From contig NZ_CP019389.1 in NCBI RefSeq assembly GCF_001971785.1, forward strand, positions 2,615,001-2,679,000: a stretch of 64,000 nt of DNA, read 5' to 3'. How positions within the stretch are numbered: position 1 is the first letter of the stretch; every line of letters begins with the position of its first letter. Source of the DNA: Seonamhaeicola sp. S2-3. Lineage in GTDB: Bacteria; Bacteroidota; Bacteroidia; Flavobacteriales; Flavobacteriaceae. The notes beneath the pieces were generated by a model. The model saw only the letters and a list, made by a program, of their open reading frames with translations, was not told the DNA's origin and did no database searches. The translations under genes and the position numbers were made by a program. This document shows positions 44,001 through 53,291 of this stretch, piece by piece.

Positions 44001-45431
44001 AAACGAAGAATTAGACCTATTATGTTAACTGCCTTTACAGATGTATTAGGCTTTCTACCAATGGCTATTTCATCAGCAGCAGGGGCAGAAGTACAACGTC
44101 CTTTGGCAACTGTAGTTATTGGTGGACTATTAACTTCAACACTGCTAACACTATTTGTGTTGCCTATTTTATACCATTGGGTTGAAAACAAATCTTTTAC
44201 GTTTAAGCCAAACAAAAAGTTAGTAACAACAACAGCATTGGTGTTATTACTACTTGGCTTTTCATCACAAAGTAATGCACAAGAGTTAAATAATATAATT
44301 CCCAAAATTTCATTACAGGAAGCTGTTGAACTCGCAAAAAGTAATTATCCATTATTGAAGCAAAAGCAGTTAGAAATTACAAAACAAGAACAATTAAAGG
44401 CAACTGTTTATGATTTTGGAACGACTCAAATTTTCACAGGAGGAGGAGAGATTGATAATGGTAATGGTAATGGCATCTATACAATCATTGGTATGGGGCA
44501 ATCTAATATTGAAGTATTTGGCATTGGCTCTAAAAAGAAGTTGCAAGAACAACGCATTCTAATGGCACAAAAAGCCTTTGAATTATCCGAATTGGAACTG
44601 GAGTTGGAAGTTAAAAAAGCATGGTCAAAATGCTATCAAAAGAAACGAAACTATGATTTGTATAAGGAACTAGATTCCATTTATTCCAAATTCGAACAAG
44701 CAGTAGTTTTAAATTATGAAGTTGAAGCTATTTCCAAGTTAGAGTATTCGGCAGCTAAGAATCAAGCGTTACAAATTCAGAATAAAAAAACACAAGCCTA
44801 TAGTGATTATCTTATTGCTTTACAGCAATTCAATTTGTGGTTGGTTTCAGATGAAATTTTTACGGTTTCAAATGAATTTGATGTAGCTATGGATATAGAT
44901 ATGGAAACGTTCAGTATTGAAAGTCATCCATTGTACAGTATGTCCCAAAATATAGTAGATGAAGCGGAAGCGAAATACAAAGCAGCAAAAGCAGATAATT
45001 TACCAAAGTTCAATCTTCAAGGTGGTTTACAAAAAGTCAATGGCAATTTAGGATTTTATACCTATCAAGCAGGAATTTCCATTCCGTTTTTATCAGGTAC
45101 TAACAAAGCTCAAATTAGAAATGCCAAAATAGATAAAGACATAGCGGAAACCAATGTAGCGTTCAAAAAGCAGGAAGTACAATCAAGGTTTGTTCAGGCT
45201 AAAGAAAATTACGTTAAATGGAAAACGTCTTGGGAGTTTTACAAAGAACAAGTTTTACCATTAACAAAAGAGCAAAAAACAGGTGCTTTATTGGCATACA
45301 GAGAAGGAGAAATAGATTATACTGCATTTACGCAGCTGATAAAAGAAGCCATTCAATTAGAATTAGAAGCTCAATCAGCATTAATGAACTATTTAGAAAG
45401 CACATTTCAACTACAATATTTTAATCAATAA
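41091..45431 (+). CDS. CzcA/CusA-type heavy-metal RND pump fused to a TolC-like outer-membrane domain
   Basis: A 1446-residue tripartite-efflux protein that joins two components. Residues 1 to about 1035 form the proton-driven RND pump of the heavy-metal (HME) class, identified by LGAIDFGIIVDGAVIIVES in TM4, whose charged residues carry protons, and by KVPIDAVPDITNNQVQ. A hydrophobic stretch (about 1045-1063, LVLLLLGFSSQSNAQ) looks like an internal signal peptide. The remaining 380 residues resemble an OEP/TolC component (helical repeats, QEAVELAKSNYPLL, FYTYQAGISIPF). Such fusions are known in Bacteroidota. The adaptor gene follows four bases later. Candidate substrates are Cu, Zn, Co or Cd. 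Confidence 0.93.
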   Translation: MINKIIDFSINNKFIIGLLTLTIIGAGIWSMTKVPIDAVPDITNNQVQVITQAPNLGTEDIEQIITYPIEVAMSNLPDVQEIRSISRFGLSVVTIVFDDDMGTYLPRQLVTEKLSEVKEQIPAGFGEPTMGPISTGLGEIYQYTLKVAPEYKDKYTITDLRSMQDWIVQRQMAMVPGVVEVNAIGGKIKQYEVAVNPNELNAIGLTITDVFNALEANNQNTGGAYIEKNHQANFIRGAGLVRSLEDIKKITVKNINNIPVTIGDIATVQFGSAIRYGALTQDGEGEVVGGLVMMLKGANSNDVITNVKERMAQIEKSLPEGVIIEPLLDRSKLIGETTSTVTTNLIEGALIVIFVLVFLLGNWRGGLIVASTIPLSLLFAFILMNVFDVWVNLMSLGAIDFGIIVDGAVIIVESTVFLIASQVLKKKQLTSKERDKVASNASKKMMNAAFFGQLIILIVFLPILALQGIEGKMFKPMALTFIFAMIGAMVLCLTYVPMVSALIIRTPKNDKKSYGDIFVHWVEDKYQPLLVNALRKGKWVIGIAVVLFGITVFMFSRMGGEFIPQLDEGDIAFHAILKPGSSLTETIETTTKIEQIVKAKFPEVNKIVSRIGVAEIPTDPMPMDIADVFVILKPKSEWTTAESKNELIVAIKEAVEMVPGVNYEFTQPIEMRFNELLEGIREDIAIKLYGEDIDILSQKAEEISKIIAGTEGIGDMKAEAITGLPQITINYNRNKLAQYGLQINTLNQTVQSAFAGGTAGVIFEGEKRFDLVVRLSAQNRKDITDVQNLFISLPSGAQIPLREIADVSYKAGPMQISRDNTNRRTYVGVNVRGRDVKSLVTEIKSKLDAQLELPSGYFIRYGGAFENLERASNRLQTVVPIALLLIFILIYFALKSLPQTLMIYIAIPMATIGGVVALWLRDMPFSISAGVGFIVLFGVAVLNGLVMISGLNELKEEGVINLKDRIVEGTKRRIRPIMLTAFTDVLGFLPMAISSAAGAEVQRPLATVVIGGLLTSTLLTLFVLPILYHWVENKSFTFKPNKKLVTTTALVLLLLGFSSQSNAQELNNIIPKISLQEAVELAKSNYPLLKQKQLEITKQEQLKATVYDFGTTQIFTGGGEIDNGNGNGIYTIIGMGQSNIEVFGIGSKKKLQEQRILMAQKAFELSELELELEVKKAWSKCYQKKRNYDLYKELDSIYSKFEQAVVLNYEVEAISKLEYSAAKNQALQIQNKKTQAYSDYLIALQQFNLWLVSDEIFTVSNEFDVAMDIDMETFSIESHPLYSMSQNIVDEAEAKYKAAKADNLPKFNLQGGLQKVNGNLGFYTYQAGISIPFLSGTNKAQIRNAKIDKDIAETNVAFKKQEVQSRFVQAKENYVKWKTSWEFYKEQVLPLTKEQKTGALLAYREGEIDYTAFTQLIKEAIQLELEAQSALMNYLESTFQLQYFNQ

Positions 45432-45435
45432 GACA

Positions 45436-46641
45436 ATGAGAAATAAAATATATAAAATTCTTACCGTAATCGTGTTAACCATGTTTGTTTCAGCTTGCGG
45501 TAATAAAGAAAATCATTCAGAAGAAGACGGTCATTCTCACGATGAAGAACAAAAAACAGAAGTTAACGAAGCGCATTATGATGAAGATGAGGTTGTGCTT
45601 TCTCAGCAACAATTTAATACTTTACAACTGAAAATAGATACATTGGCATTACGCAATATAAGTGGTTATGTAGAAGCAAATGGAACGTTAGAAGTACCTC
45701 CTCAAAGTGAAGCAGCTATTACGGCAGTAGTTGGTGCTAATGTTGTTTCAATTGAAGTGATTGAAGGTGATAAAGTGAGTAAAGGTCAAGTCGTGGCTTA
45801 TCTGTCGCACCCAAATATTATAAAACTACAAACCGATTATTTAAATGCTTACAGCAATAGTAATTTTTTACAAAAGAATTACCAACGTCAACAAAAATTA
45901 TACGATGCAGGTGTTGGTTCTGGGGCTAATTTTCAAAAGGCAGAAGCAGAATACGTTGCATCCAAAGCTAAGGTAAATGGTTTAGAAGCTCAATTAAAGA
46001 TACTGAATGTAAATACGGTTTCTGTTCGTAATGGCACAATTGCACAACGCATAGCATTGCGTAGCCCCATAGAAGGTTATGTGCAAAAAGTTGAAGTAAA
46101 AACAGGACAATATGTAGCCCCAGAAACAGAATTGTTTGAAGTTGTAAACACGCATCACGTTCATGCCGATTTAATGGTTTTTGAAAAAGACGTACATAAA
46201 GTAAAGAAAGGTCAAAAAGTAAACTTTACGGTACAATCCATTCAAGATAGTGAGCTTATAGCAGATATTTATTCCATAAGTAAAACGTTTGAGAATAACC
46301 TAAAAGCAGTTCACGTTCACGCAGAAATAGAAAACAAAAAAGGCAACTTAATTCCAGGGATGTACATTCGGGGTAAAATTCAAGTAGATAGTATCTTAAC
46401 AACAGTATTACCCGAAAGTGCCATTGTTAAAGATGGAAATAGGTATTATGTGTTTTCCGTAGAAAAAGAAAATAACGATTGGAGTTTTAAGCCTATTGAA
46501 GTGGTTGTAGGAGAAAAAGATGGTAATTGGATGTCAATTCAATTTATTGAAGAAATAGGTGAAAACACAAAATTTGCATATAACAATGCTTATTACCTAA
46601 TTGCTGAAATGAAAAAAGGTAAAGCCGAACATTCACATTAA
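45436..46641 (+). CDS. RND efflux periplasmic adaptor (CzcB/CusB-like)
   Basis: A 401-residue membrane-fusion protein linking pump and outer-membrane channel. It has a lipoprotein signal (FVSACGNKE). The N-terminus is His- and acidic-rich (HSEEDGHSHDEE), typical of metal-binding adaptors, and the protein ends KAEHSH. The barrel-sandwich/lipoyl parts are VVSIEVIEGDKVSKGQVVAYLSHP and LRSPIEGYVQKVEVKTGQYVAP, with a helical hairpin between them. It belongs to the same operon as the pump-TolC fusion. Confidence 0.93.
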   Translation: MRNKIYKILTVIVLTMFVSACGNKENHSEEDGHSHDEEQKTEVNEAHYDEDEVVLSQQQFNTLQLKIDTLALRNISGYVEANGTLEVPPQSEAAITAVVGANVVSIEVIEGDKVSKGQVVAYLSHPNIIKLQTDYLNAYSNSNFLQKNYQRQQKLYDAGVGSGANFQKAEAEYVASKAKVNGLEAQLKILNVNTVSVRNGTIAQRIALRSPIEGYVQKVEVKTGQYVAPETELFEVVNTHHVHADLMVFEKDVHKVKKGQKVNFTVQSIQDSELIADIYSISKTFENNLKAVHVHAEIENKKGNLIPGMYIRGKIQVDSILTTVLPESAIVKDGNRYYVFSVEKENNDWSFKPIEVVVGEKDGNWMSIQFIEEIGENTKFAYNNAYYLIAEMKKGKAEHSH

Positions 46642-47205
46642 TTGTGTGAAACAATAAAACCATATGACCTACTGCAGTACGTTTATTGATTTACAAACTT
46701 TATAAAGCTAAACTCTATGTTAGTAAGATGAGTAAAATTCTATAAGTTAATATATTTGGTTTGGCAATTTCTTAAAGATCAATATGATAAATATTATTTT
46801 GTATAATTTAGAATTATCAGAGCTAATGGTCACTATTTTAAAGGACTGTTTTAAAAGTTATGGAGCCCTAGCATGAAAGTGAGTATCACAATTTTATTTT
46901 TTAGATGAAGCTTTAAAACTTCATTTATTTACAAGAATTAAGAAACTGAGGAAATAGAGGTGTTTCTCATTGTACGAATTAAGCATTAGTGATTTTGCGC
47001 TCGAATTACCTGATTTTTACAGAACTTTCATCTAAGAAATTTTTTAAATAAAATATCTATCAAGTAGATACATTTTTGTAAAGAAGGTAAACTGTGGCAA
47101 TTTAAAAAATTGCCACAGTTTATTTGAAAAAAATAGAATTCACCACCATTATTATACGTTGACTGCTAATATTTTTTAATTTTATTTAAGTTAAGTGGTT
47201 TTTAA
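46642..47205. other. Intergenic region, convergent genes
   Basis: Apart from the terminator at 47088-47125 I recognise nothing: no open frame with family resemblance, no repeat shared with the rest of the window. A weak hairpin (GAAG...CTTC, about 46915-46932) is present. Confidence 0.5.
47088..47125. terminator. Strong bidirectional terminator between czcB-like and S9 peptidase genes
   Basis: Perfect 16-bp stem TAAACTGTGGCAATTT / AAATTGCCACAGTTTA with a three-base loop. A and T residues on either side can terminate both converging transcripts. Confidence 0.85.
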
Positions 47206-49667
47206 TTAGTGTTTTAGAGGGGTGTCTCTATTCATTTCTATTATATCTACACTCGTAGCTTCTTTACCAAGAAAGTGTTTACTAAAAAAGTCGGCTTTTA
47301 ACCAGAAAAAATACTCAGTCATACTGCCAAACGAATGGCGTTGCCCTGGCATAAGCATAAAATCAAACCGCTTGTTTGCATTAATTAGAGCATTTGCCAT
47401 TCTAATTGTTGCTGCAGGATGTACAATATCATCAATGCCTCCAGTTACAAGCATTAATTTTCCTTTTAAGTTTTTAGCTAACTCTAAGTTGTTATCAACC
47501 ATAAATTTATACTTGACATTTCCTTCTCCATTTTTTTCTTCATTTATACCATGACTTTTTTCGATCCACCAACTATTATAGATGGTGTTATCATGGTTTC
47601 CCGCAGACGATACAGCAGCTTTAAAGAAATCTGGGTACACTAGCATGGCGGCTGTAGACATAAATCCACCTCCTGAGTGACCAAAAATTCCAACCTTTTC
47701 AATATCTATAAAATCATATTTATCAGCAAGTTGTTCAGCTACATATTTTTTATCGGCCAGACCATAATCTCTTAAATTGCCGTAGCCATAAGTATGATAC
47801 CATTTTGAACGATCTGGGTGACCTCCTCTATTACCAAAAGTAACAACTATAAAGCCTATTTGTGCCATTCGATCTGTATTATCCATTGAAAAAGAAAAAG
47901 ATTTATTTACAGACTCAGTTTGAGGACCTGGATATACATGTTCAATTAATGGGTATTTTTTAGATTCGTCAAAATCAAAAGGTTTATACATTACGCCGTA
48001 AATGTCTGTAATACCATCAGCTGCTTTCATTTTAAAAGGTTCTGGAAACTTATACCCTGTAGCTATTAATTGGGATAAATCGGCTTCTTCTAATTTCATT
48101 ATAAGGTTTCCATTACTGTTTCTTAACTCAGATTTTGGTGCAGTATTTACTCTAGAATAATTACTAACAATATACTTATTCGAATCTGATTTATATGTGG
48201 TAGTATTGAAATTACCAGGATTTAAACATTTTAAACTCGTTCCATTAAGGTTAATTTTATAGAGATGTGCATAGTACGGATCAATATCTTTATTAACACC
48301 ATTTGCTGTAAAATAAAGAATACGCTCATTTTCATCTATACCTTCAAACGAAGACACATGAAATTCACCATTGGTAACCTGATGTTTTAAATTTCCTTGC
48401 GTGTCATATAAATAATAATGCCCCAACCATCTCTTTCAGACCAAAAGAGAATTTCATTTTCATTATTAAATAAATGAATGGGTTCCCAATAATTTTCTAA
48501 AGAAACATTAGAATGTTCTTTTATTAAAGTTGTTACTTCTCCGGAATTAATATCTGCAACATGAACATCTAATCGTTTAAAATCACGACTTATAGTACTA
48601 AAATATATTTTTCCTTTTTTTGAAATAAGTAAAGAAGGTTTATGTTTAATTGTGTCGTTTTTTTGATAAATATATTGGTATATGCTTATATTTTGCTGTA
48701 CTGTAGTATCTAATTTTACTGGAGTAATAGCTTTGGTGCGAGTATCAAAAATATCGATATATTGTTTAGGGTATTCTTGTTCTCCCGCCATATGATATTT
48801 ATAAGTTTCAAGCGTTGGGCGCTTGTTTGAAATAGAGTTAATAACCCATAAATCTTTAATATGTCTTTTGTCTGTGCGTTGAAATACAAATTTTTTAGAA
48901 TCGTGAGACCAGTAACCAGAGATACGATATCTTTTGTCTTTCTTTATCCCGCTACTTCCGCCGTAACTAAAGTGCTCTACACCATCTTTAGTCCATTGGT
49001 TTTCAATAATGGTGGGGTCATTCTCATTTTTTAATGCTTTTAAATAATTCTCTTTATCCATCCAATATAAATTGAAGTTTTTAGAGAATAACACTATGGT
49101 ACTATCTGGAGCTATACTTGCCCAAGAAACATATTTTTTATTGCTTTTTTTACTGTTTATAATAGTTAGTCCATTACCACCTAACTTATATTCTAAATGA
49201 TACACCTTGTTTTGCATTCTAGGGGCTTTCTTTCTTGCGTTTTTTTCCTCATCTTCTACTTCTACTTTTTCTTTTGAAGTTATCTTAAACCTTATAGCCG
49301 TTTCGTTTTTAACAAACTTAAAATTAAAACGTGGTAAGTGTTTTGCATCATAAGCGTCTTTAGTTATTTCTGATAACCACTTAGCCATTTTTGCATTGTC
49401 AAATAATTTGTTTCGCGTTTTTTTTTCTGGATCAACAATGTAGTAATTAGAGCCTTCACTTGTTTTATATTGATACCAAAAACGATTTCCTTTTTCTAAC
49501 CAATGTGGAAAAACCTCTGTAGAATGTACAATCTTGCTAATATTTTTTGGTGAAAATTTAGATGCTAACCTATAATTAGGTGATGGTGTTTTTGTATTTG
49601 ATTCTTGTGAAAAAGAAGCGTGGTTAACTAATAATACTAGGGTAAATAAGATGAGAATTTGTTTCAT
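47206..49667 (-). pseudogene. S9-family (DPP4-like) peptidase, frameshifted
   Basis: Two overlapping frames encode one secreted dipeptidyl-peptidase-like enzyme of about 820 residues. Frame 1 (to 49667) has a signal peptide (MKQILILFTLVLLVNHASFSQ) and the beta-propeller up to SERDGWG. Frame 2 (47206-48426) resumes at GHYYLYDTQGN and carries the catalytic domain: Ser in GIFGHSGGGFMS, Asp in TGGIDDIVHP, His in PGQRHSFG. The break lies at the C4 run 48421-48424 (G run on the coding strand); one added G restores the frame. It is either a recent mutation or a sequencing error. As read, the propeller and catalytic halves are uncoupled. Confidence 0.88.
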
Positions 49668-50291
49668 TATTATAAGTTTAATTTGTAAAAATAGTATGTT
49701 ATTATTACAAGGAAGACGCAATTTTAGAACTGTGCCCTAATTTGGTTTATGTTAAAGTTATTATAAAGGAATATATAAACCATAAAACCTTAGAGGTAGG
49801 GTGTCTAGTTTTAATCTTGTTATTACCCCTAAGCACCAATTCATCAGATAGGTACTAGAAATTGTATTCAATTGCTCAATGCCTAAGATATGAGTAATAT
49901 TATTAACTTTATGCAAAGTACCTACAAGGTACACTATTTAGCATAGCAAATATCTTGTGTTACCAACCAATTATTAAAATATTAGACTTGCTATGTTAGA
50001 AAAGTAATTGAACGTTGTTTCTAGATAATAATTGTTATGATTTATAGAGAAAAAGTATTAAAGAAAACTAAATAAGTATTATTAACTTAAATCTTTATAT
50101 TCAAGAATCATTATTATAAAAGTTTATTTTAATTTTCAATCTGCTAGGTGCTTTTTTACATAGATGAAAATTAGCAGCAAAACAGAATATTTTCTGTAAA
50201 AAATTTTAGTTAAGATTTTTTTGATTATTATAGCATACAAATTATCTCAACAAGTTTGTAACAAAACAAAGTGTTGCTAGTCTTAAAGTAA
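49668..50291. other. Divergent intergenic region with inverted repeats
   Basis: It separates the S9 peptidase gene (minus) from the TPR/AraC regulator gene (plus). Two inverted repeats stand out: GTACC-TACAA-GGTAC at 49918-49932, and TAGCATAGCAA / TTGCTATGTTA at 49939-49949 and 49988-49998 (10 of 11 paired, 38-base spacer). No gene is recognised. Confidence 0.5.
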
Positions 50292-52061
50292 ATGAAAGAA
50301 GCACAATCAATAGCTGTATTACCATTTGTAAACAGAACCAACGATTCAGAAAATGAATATTTCTGCGATGGTATTACAGAAGAAATTATAAATGCTCTTA
50401 CAAAGATTGAGCAACTTAAAGTTATAGCAAGAACTTCATCATTTGCATTTAAAGGAAAAGATGTTGATATAAGAGACGTTGGAAAACAATTGGGGGTAAA
50501 TACAATTCTTGAGGGAAGCATTAAAAAATCTCAAGATAAAGTTAGAATAACAGCCCAATTAATTGATGTTAATAACGGGATACATTATTGGTCTAAAAAA
50601 TTTGATAGACAATTAATAGATATTTTTGATTTAGAAGATGAAATTAGTCTAGCCATTGCAGATGAGGTTAGAAACAATTTTGGGCACTTTGAAGTTCAAG
50701 AACATTTAATTAAGCAACCTACTAATAATATTGAAGCTTATCAATTGTTTTTAAAAGGTCGCTCATTACAATTAAAATGGACATCCCAAAGCATAAGCGA
50801 AGCCATTACCTATTATAATAAAGCTATTAACTTAGATAAAAACTATGCTAAAGCCTATTATGCCAATTTGCAGTGCTATGGTTTATTGGCAATGTGGGGG
50901 TATATGTCGTTTGATGAAGCTATGGAACTTGCTATAAATAACCTTTTAATAGCAAAAGATATTGATGCTTCATTGCCAGAATACCCATTATCATTTGTTG
51001 GTAAGTTTTTTTGGCAAGAATGGGATTTTAAAAATGCCTATCTTCATATTAATCAAGTGCTTGCTATAAATCCAAAACATATTGATGGTCTTGAAGCTAT
51101 GACAGAATTGTTCATTGCTCTTGGATTTTTTGATGAAGCTTTACTTTATGCACACAAACTCTTAGAAGTAGATCCGCTTTCAGCAAATAATCATTACACT
51201 TTAGCCCACATTTATTACTATAAAAAAGATTATAAAAAGGCATTAAGAAAAATAGAATATGCTTTACAGTTAAACCCAGAATTAGAGTTGGCTCATCACT
51301 TACAATGCTTTTGCTTTATATGGTTAAACAAAGAATTAGAGTTTAATGAAGCTATTAAAAACACGTCTTTACAACAGGAAAAAATACTGTTATTTAAAGC
51401 TATAAATGAATCTGAAGTTGAAGTTCCTGCAGATTTAATTGCTCAATGGAGTGATTTTAAAAGTGAAGGAAATCTATTAACGCCTTATGATTTATACATT
51501 TTGGCTAATACAAAGCATAAAGATTTAGCTTTTAATATATTACAAGATAAAATAAATCACAGAAGAGGACAAGTCATTAACTTTAGGCAAGAACCATTTT
51601 TAAACCAGTTAAGAAATTACAAAGACTTCAAACAGTTGCATCAGTCTAATTTATTGAAGTCTGATATAAGTTTACCAGATAACAAAAACAAGCCACTTAC
51701 AGGTATTTTAAATGCAAATCAAATTTCTAATTTAAGACAAAATCTTATTTCTTATTTTGAACAAGAAGCGCCGTTTTTAGACCCCCAATTAAATTTAAGC
51801 ACGGTAGCTAAAGTATTAGACTTAAATACCAACAAAATTTCGTACCTAATTAATGAAGCCTTTAATGTTAATTTTAATGATTTTGTAAACGCTTATCGTT
51901 TAAAGCATTTTAAAAAAATAGCCCTAAACCCTAAAAACAGCCATTTAACCATTCTTGGTTTAGCATATGATAGTGGTTTTAATTCAAAAAGTGTATTCAA
52001 TACTTATTTCAAAAAAATAGAAAACACTACTCCAAGAGCTTGGATGAAAGCCCATTTGTAG
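50292..52061 (+). CDS. TolB-like/TPR/AraC-type regulator
   Basis: A 589-residue protein with an unusual three-part plan. Residues 1-140 match the FlgO/TolB-like domain often found in CadC- or cyclase-linked TPR proteins (SIAVLPFVNRTNDSENEYFCDGITEEI ... VNTILEGSIKKSQDKVRITAQLID). Residues about 150-340 are TPR helices (AITYYNKAINLDKNYAKAYY, ALRKIEYALQLNPELELAHH). The C-terminal 100 residues form an AraC DNA-binding domain (LSTVAKVLDLNTNKISYLINEAFN ... LGLAYDSGFNSKSVFNTYFKK). There is no transmembrane segment, so it should be cytoplasmic. It precedes the serine hydrolase cluster and probably controls it. Confidence 0.9.
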   Translation: MKEAQSIAVLPFVNRTNDSENEYFCDGITEEIINALTKIEQLKVIARTSSFAFKGKDVDIRDVGKQLGVNTILEGSIKKSQDKVRITAQLIDVNNGIHYWSKKFDRQLIDIFDLEDEISLAIADEVRNNFGHFEVQEHLIKQPTNNIEAYQLFLKGRSLQLKWTSQSISEAITYYNKAINLDKNYAKAYYANLQCYGLLAMWGYMSFDEAMELAINNLLIAKDIDASLPEYPLSFVGKFFWQEWDFKNAYLHINQVLAINPKHIDGLEAMTELFIALGFFDEALLYAHKLLEVDPLSANNHYTLAHIYYYKKDYKKALRKIEYALQLNPELELAHHLQCFCFIWLNKELEFNEAIKNTSLQQEKILLFKAINESEVEVPADLIAQWSDFKSEGNLLTPYDLYILANTKHKDLAFNILQDKINHRRGQVINFRQEPFLNQLRNYKDFKQLHQSNLLKSDISLPDNKNKPLTGILNANQISNLRQNLISYFEQEAPFLDPQLNLSTVAKVLDLNTNKISYLINEAFNVNFNDFVNAYRLKHFKKIALNPKNSHLTILGLAYDSGFNSKSVFNTYFKKIENTTPRAWMKAHL

Positions 52062-52081
52062 TAAATCTTAATTAGTTCGTT

Positions 52082-52160
52082 TCAGATTATAATTCAGAAC
52101 GATTGCATTGCTTTTCTGATGAATCTTTGCATCAAAATTAATAATCTAAAAACGAACAAT
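52082..52160 (+). promoter_or_regulatory. Duplicated promoter region A, upstream of serine hydrolase gene
   Basis: A 79-base stretch closely similar to 54151-54231. Shared parts are ATAATTCAG-A/G-ACGATTG, then 16 bases of unlike spacer, then ATCTTTGCATCA (with -7-like AATCTTTG at 52122-52129) and a run ending AAAAACGAACAAT just before the ATG. Spacing from TTG to the -7 box is equal in both. Confidence 0.65.
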
Positions 52161-52161
52161 T

Positions 52162-53268
52162 ATGAAAACATCCATTCAACAATGCAACAATTATTTAACA
52201 AACAACCTATTAGTAGCCCTTTTAGTTGCCTTAATAACTACAGTATCATCTTGTTCAAGTGATGATCATGTAAATTCACCAACAATAAACTACACCACCG
52301 TTGAAAATTTATTAACCGACATTGATTTTCAAGGTTATGCCATTGTAACTAAAAACGGTAACGATTTAGTACGTCAAGGTTTTGGGTTAGCTAATGAAAG
52401 TACGGCATTACCTCAAGATTATAACCTAGCCTATAGAATAGGTTCTGTTACTAAAACACTAACGGCAGCAGCCATGGTACAATTAAAACGAGATGGTTTA
52501 ATCACTAGTTTTAACCAAACTTTAGATGAATTTGATGCCGAATTTCCAAACGGTAATCAAATTACAATAACTCAGTTATTATCGCATCAATCCGGTATTC
52601 CAGATTATCAATTTATAGTTGAAGAAGCCTACGAACAAGGAGCAACTTTAGATGAAGAAGATATTTATGAAGTCGTTATTGAAATGATTTCTGAAAACGG
52701 ACTCAATTTCACACCTGGTTCTAATAAACAGTATAGCAATTCTAACTTTCTTATTGCTGCTTTATTAGTTCAAGAATTATCTCAAATGTCTTATCATGAG
52801 TACATTCAACAAAATATTTTTAGTCCATTAGAAATAGCCAATACCTATAAAGGTACCAATGCTATTGACTCTAATACACATGCCGAAGGTTATAAAAACG
52901 GTAACATTAATAGTACTTATCCAATGACCATTGCTTTTGGTGTTGGTGATTTTAGTAGTACTCCCAAAGACATGGAAACGTGGGTAAATGCAGTAAAAAC
53001 AAATTGGTTTACAGAGGCTGAAAAAGCAGAAATATTTGCCGAAGACGTACCTAGTGGTTATGTAGATTTTGGTTTGGGCTGGTTTACTACACAAGAAGGC
53101 AACACCACATTGTATTGGCACGGTGGCGATATTAATGGCTATTGGAGTATGATTGGTTTTATACCAGAATACAATGCTACCATTGTACTGTTAAGTAACA
53201 AACAAGACGATACAGGAACACAACGTAATACTATTATTGAACAACTACTAACAAATGAGTTTAATTAA
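52162..53268 (+). CDS. Serine hydrolase (class C beta-lactamase/DD-peptidase fold), lipoprotein
   Basis: A 368-residue predicted lipoprotein (VSSCSSDD, Cys31). The penicillin-binding-protein fold is shown by the nucleophile motif Ser95-Val-Thr-Lys98 in YRIGSVTKTLTA, the Tyr-Ser-Asn motif in KQYSNSNFLIAALL and HxG in YWHGGDINGYW. Such enzymes include esterases, D-amino-acid peptidases and beta-lactamases; the exact reaction is not determinable. It follows the TPR/AraC regulator gene and has the duplicated promoter region A directly upstream. Confidence 0.92.
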   Translation: MKTSIQQCNNYLTNNLLVALLVALITTVSSCSSDDHVNSPTINYTTVENLLTDIDFQGYAIVTKNGNDLVRQGFGLANESTALPQDYNLAYRIGSVTKTLTAAAMVQLKRDGLITSFNQTLDEFDAEFPNGNQITITQLLSHQSGIPDYQFIVEEAYEQGATLDEEDIYEVVIEMISENGLNFTPGSNKQYSNSNFLIAALLVQELSQMSYHEYIQQNIFSPLEIANTYKGTNAIDSNTHAEGYKNGNINSTYPMTIAFGVGDFSSTPKDMETWVNAVKTNWFTEAEKAEIFAEDVPSGYVDFGLGWFTTQEGNTTLYWHGGDINGYWSMIGFIPEYNATIVLLSNKQDDTGTQRNTIIEQLLTNEFN

Positions 53269-53291
53269 AATAACTTTTAAACTTATTAATA

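Noticed and set aside
46642-47087. Hidden gene or IS remnant in the 560-base gap
   Set aside because: No frame, terminal repeats or similarity to other parts of the window could be found.
47206-49667. Programmed frameshift in the S9 peptidase
   Set aside because: No slippery heptamer or downstream structure typical of programmed events; a lost G in a G run is simpler.
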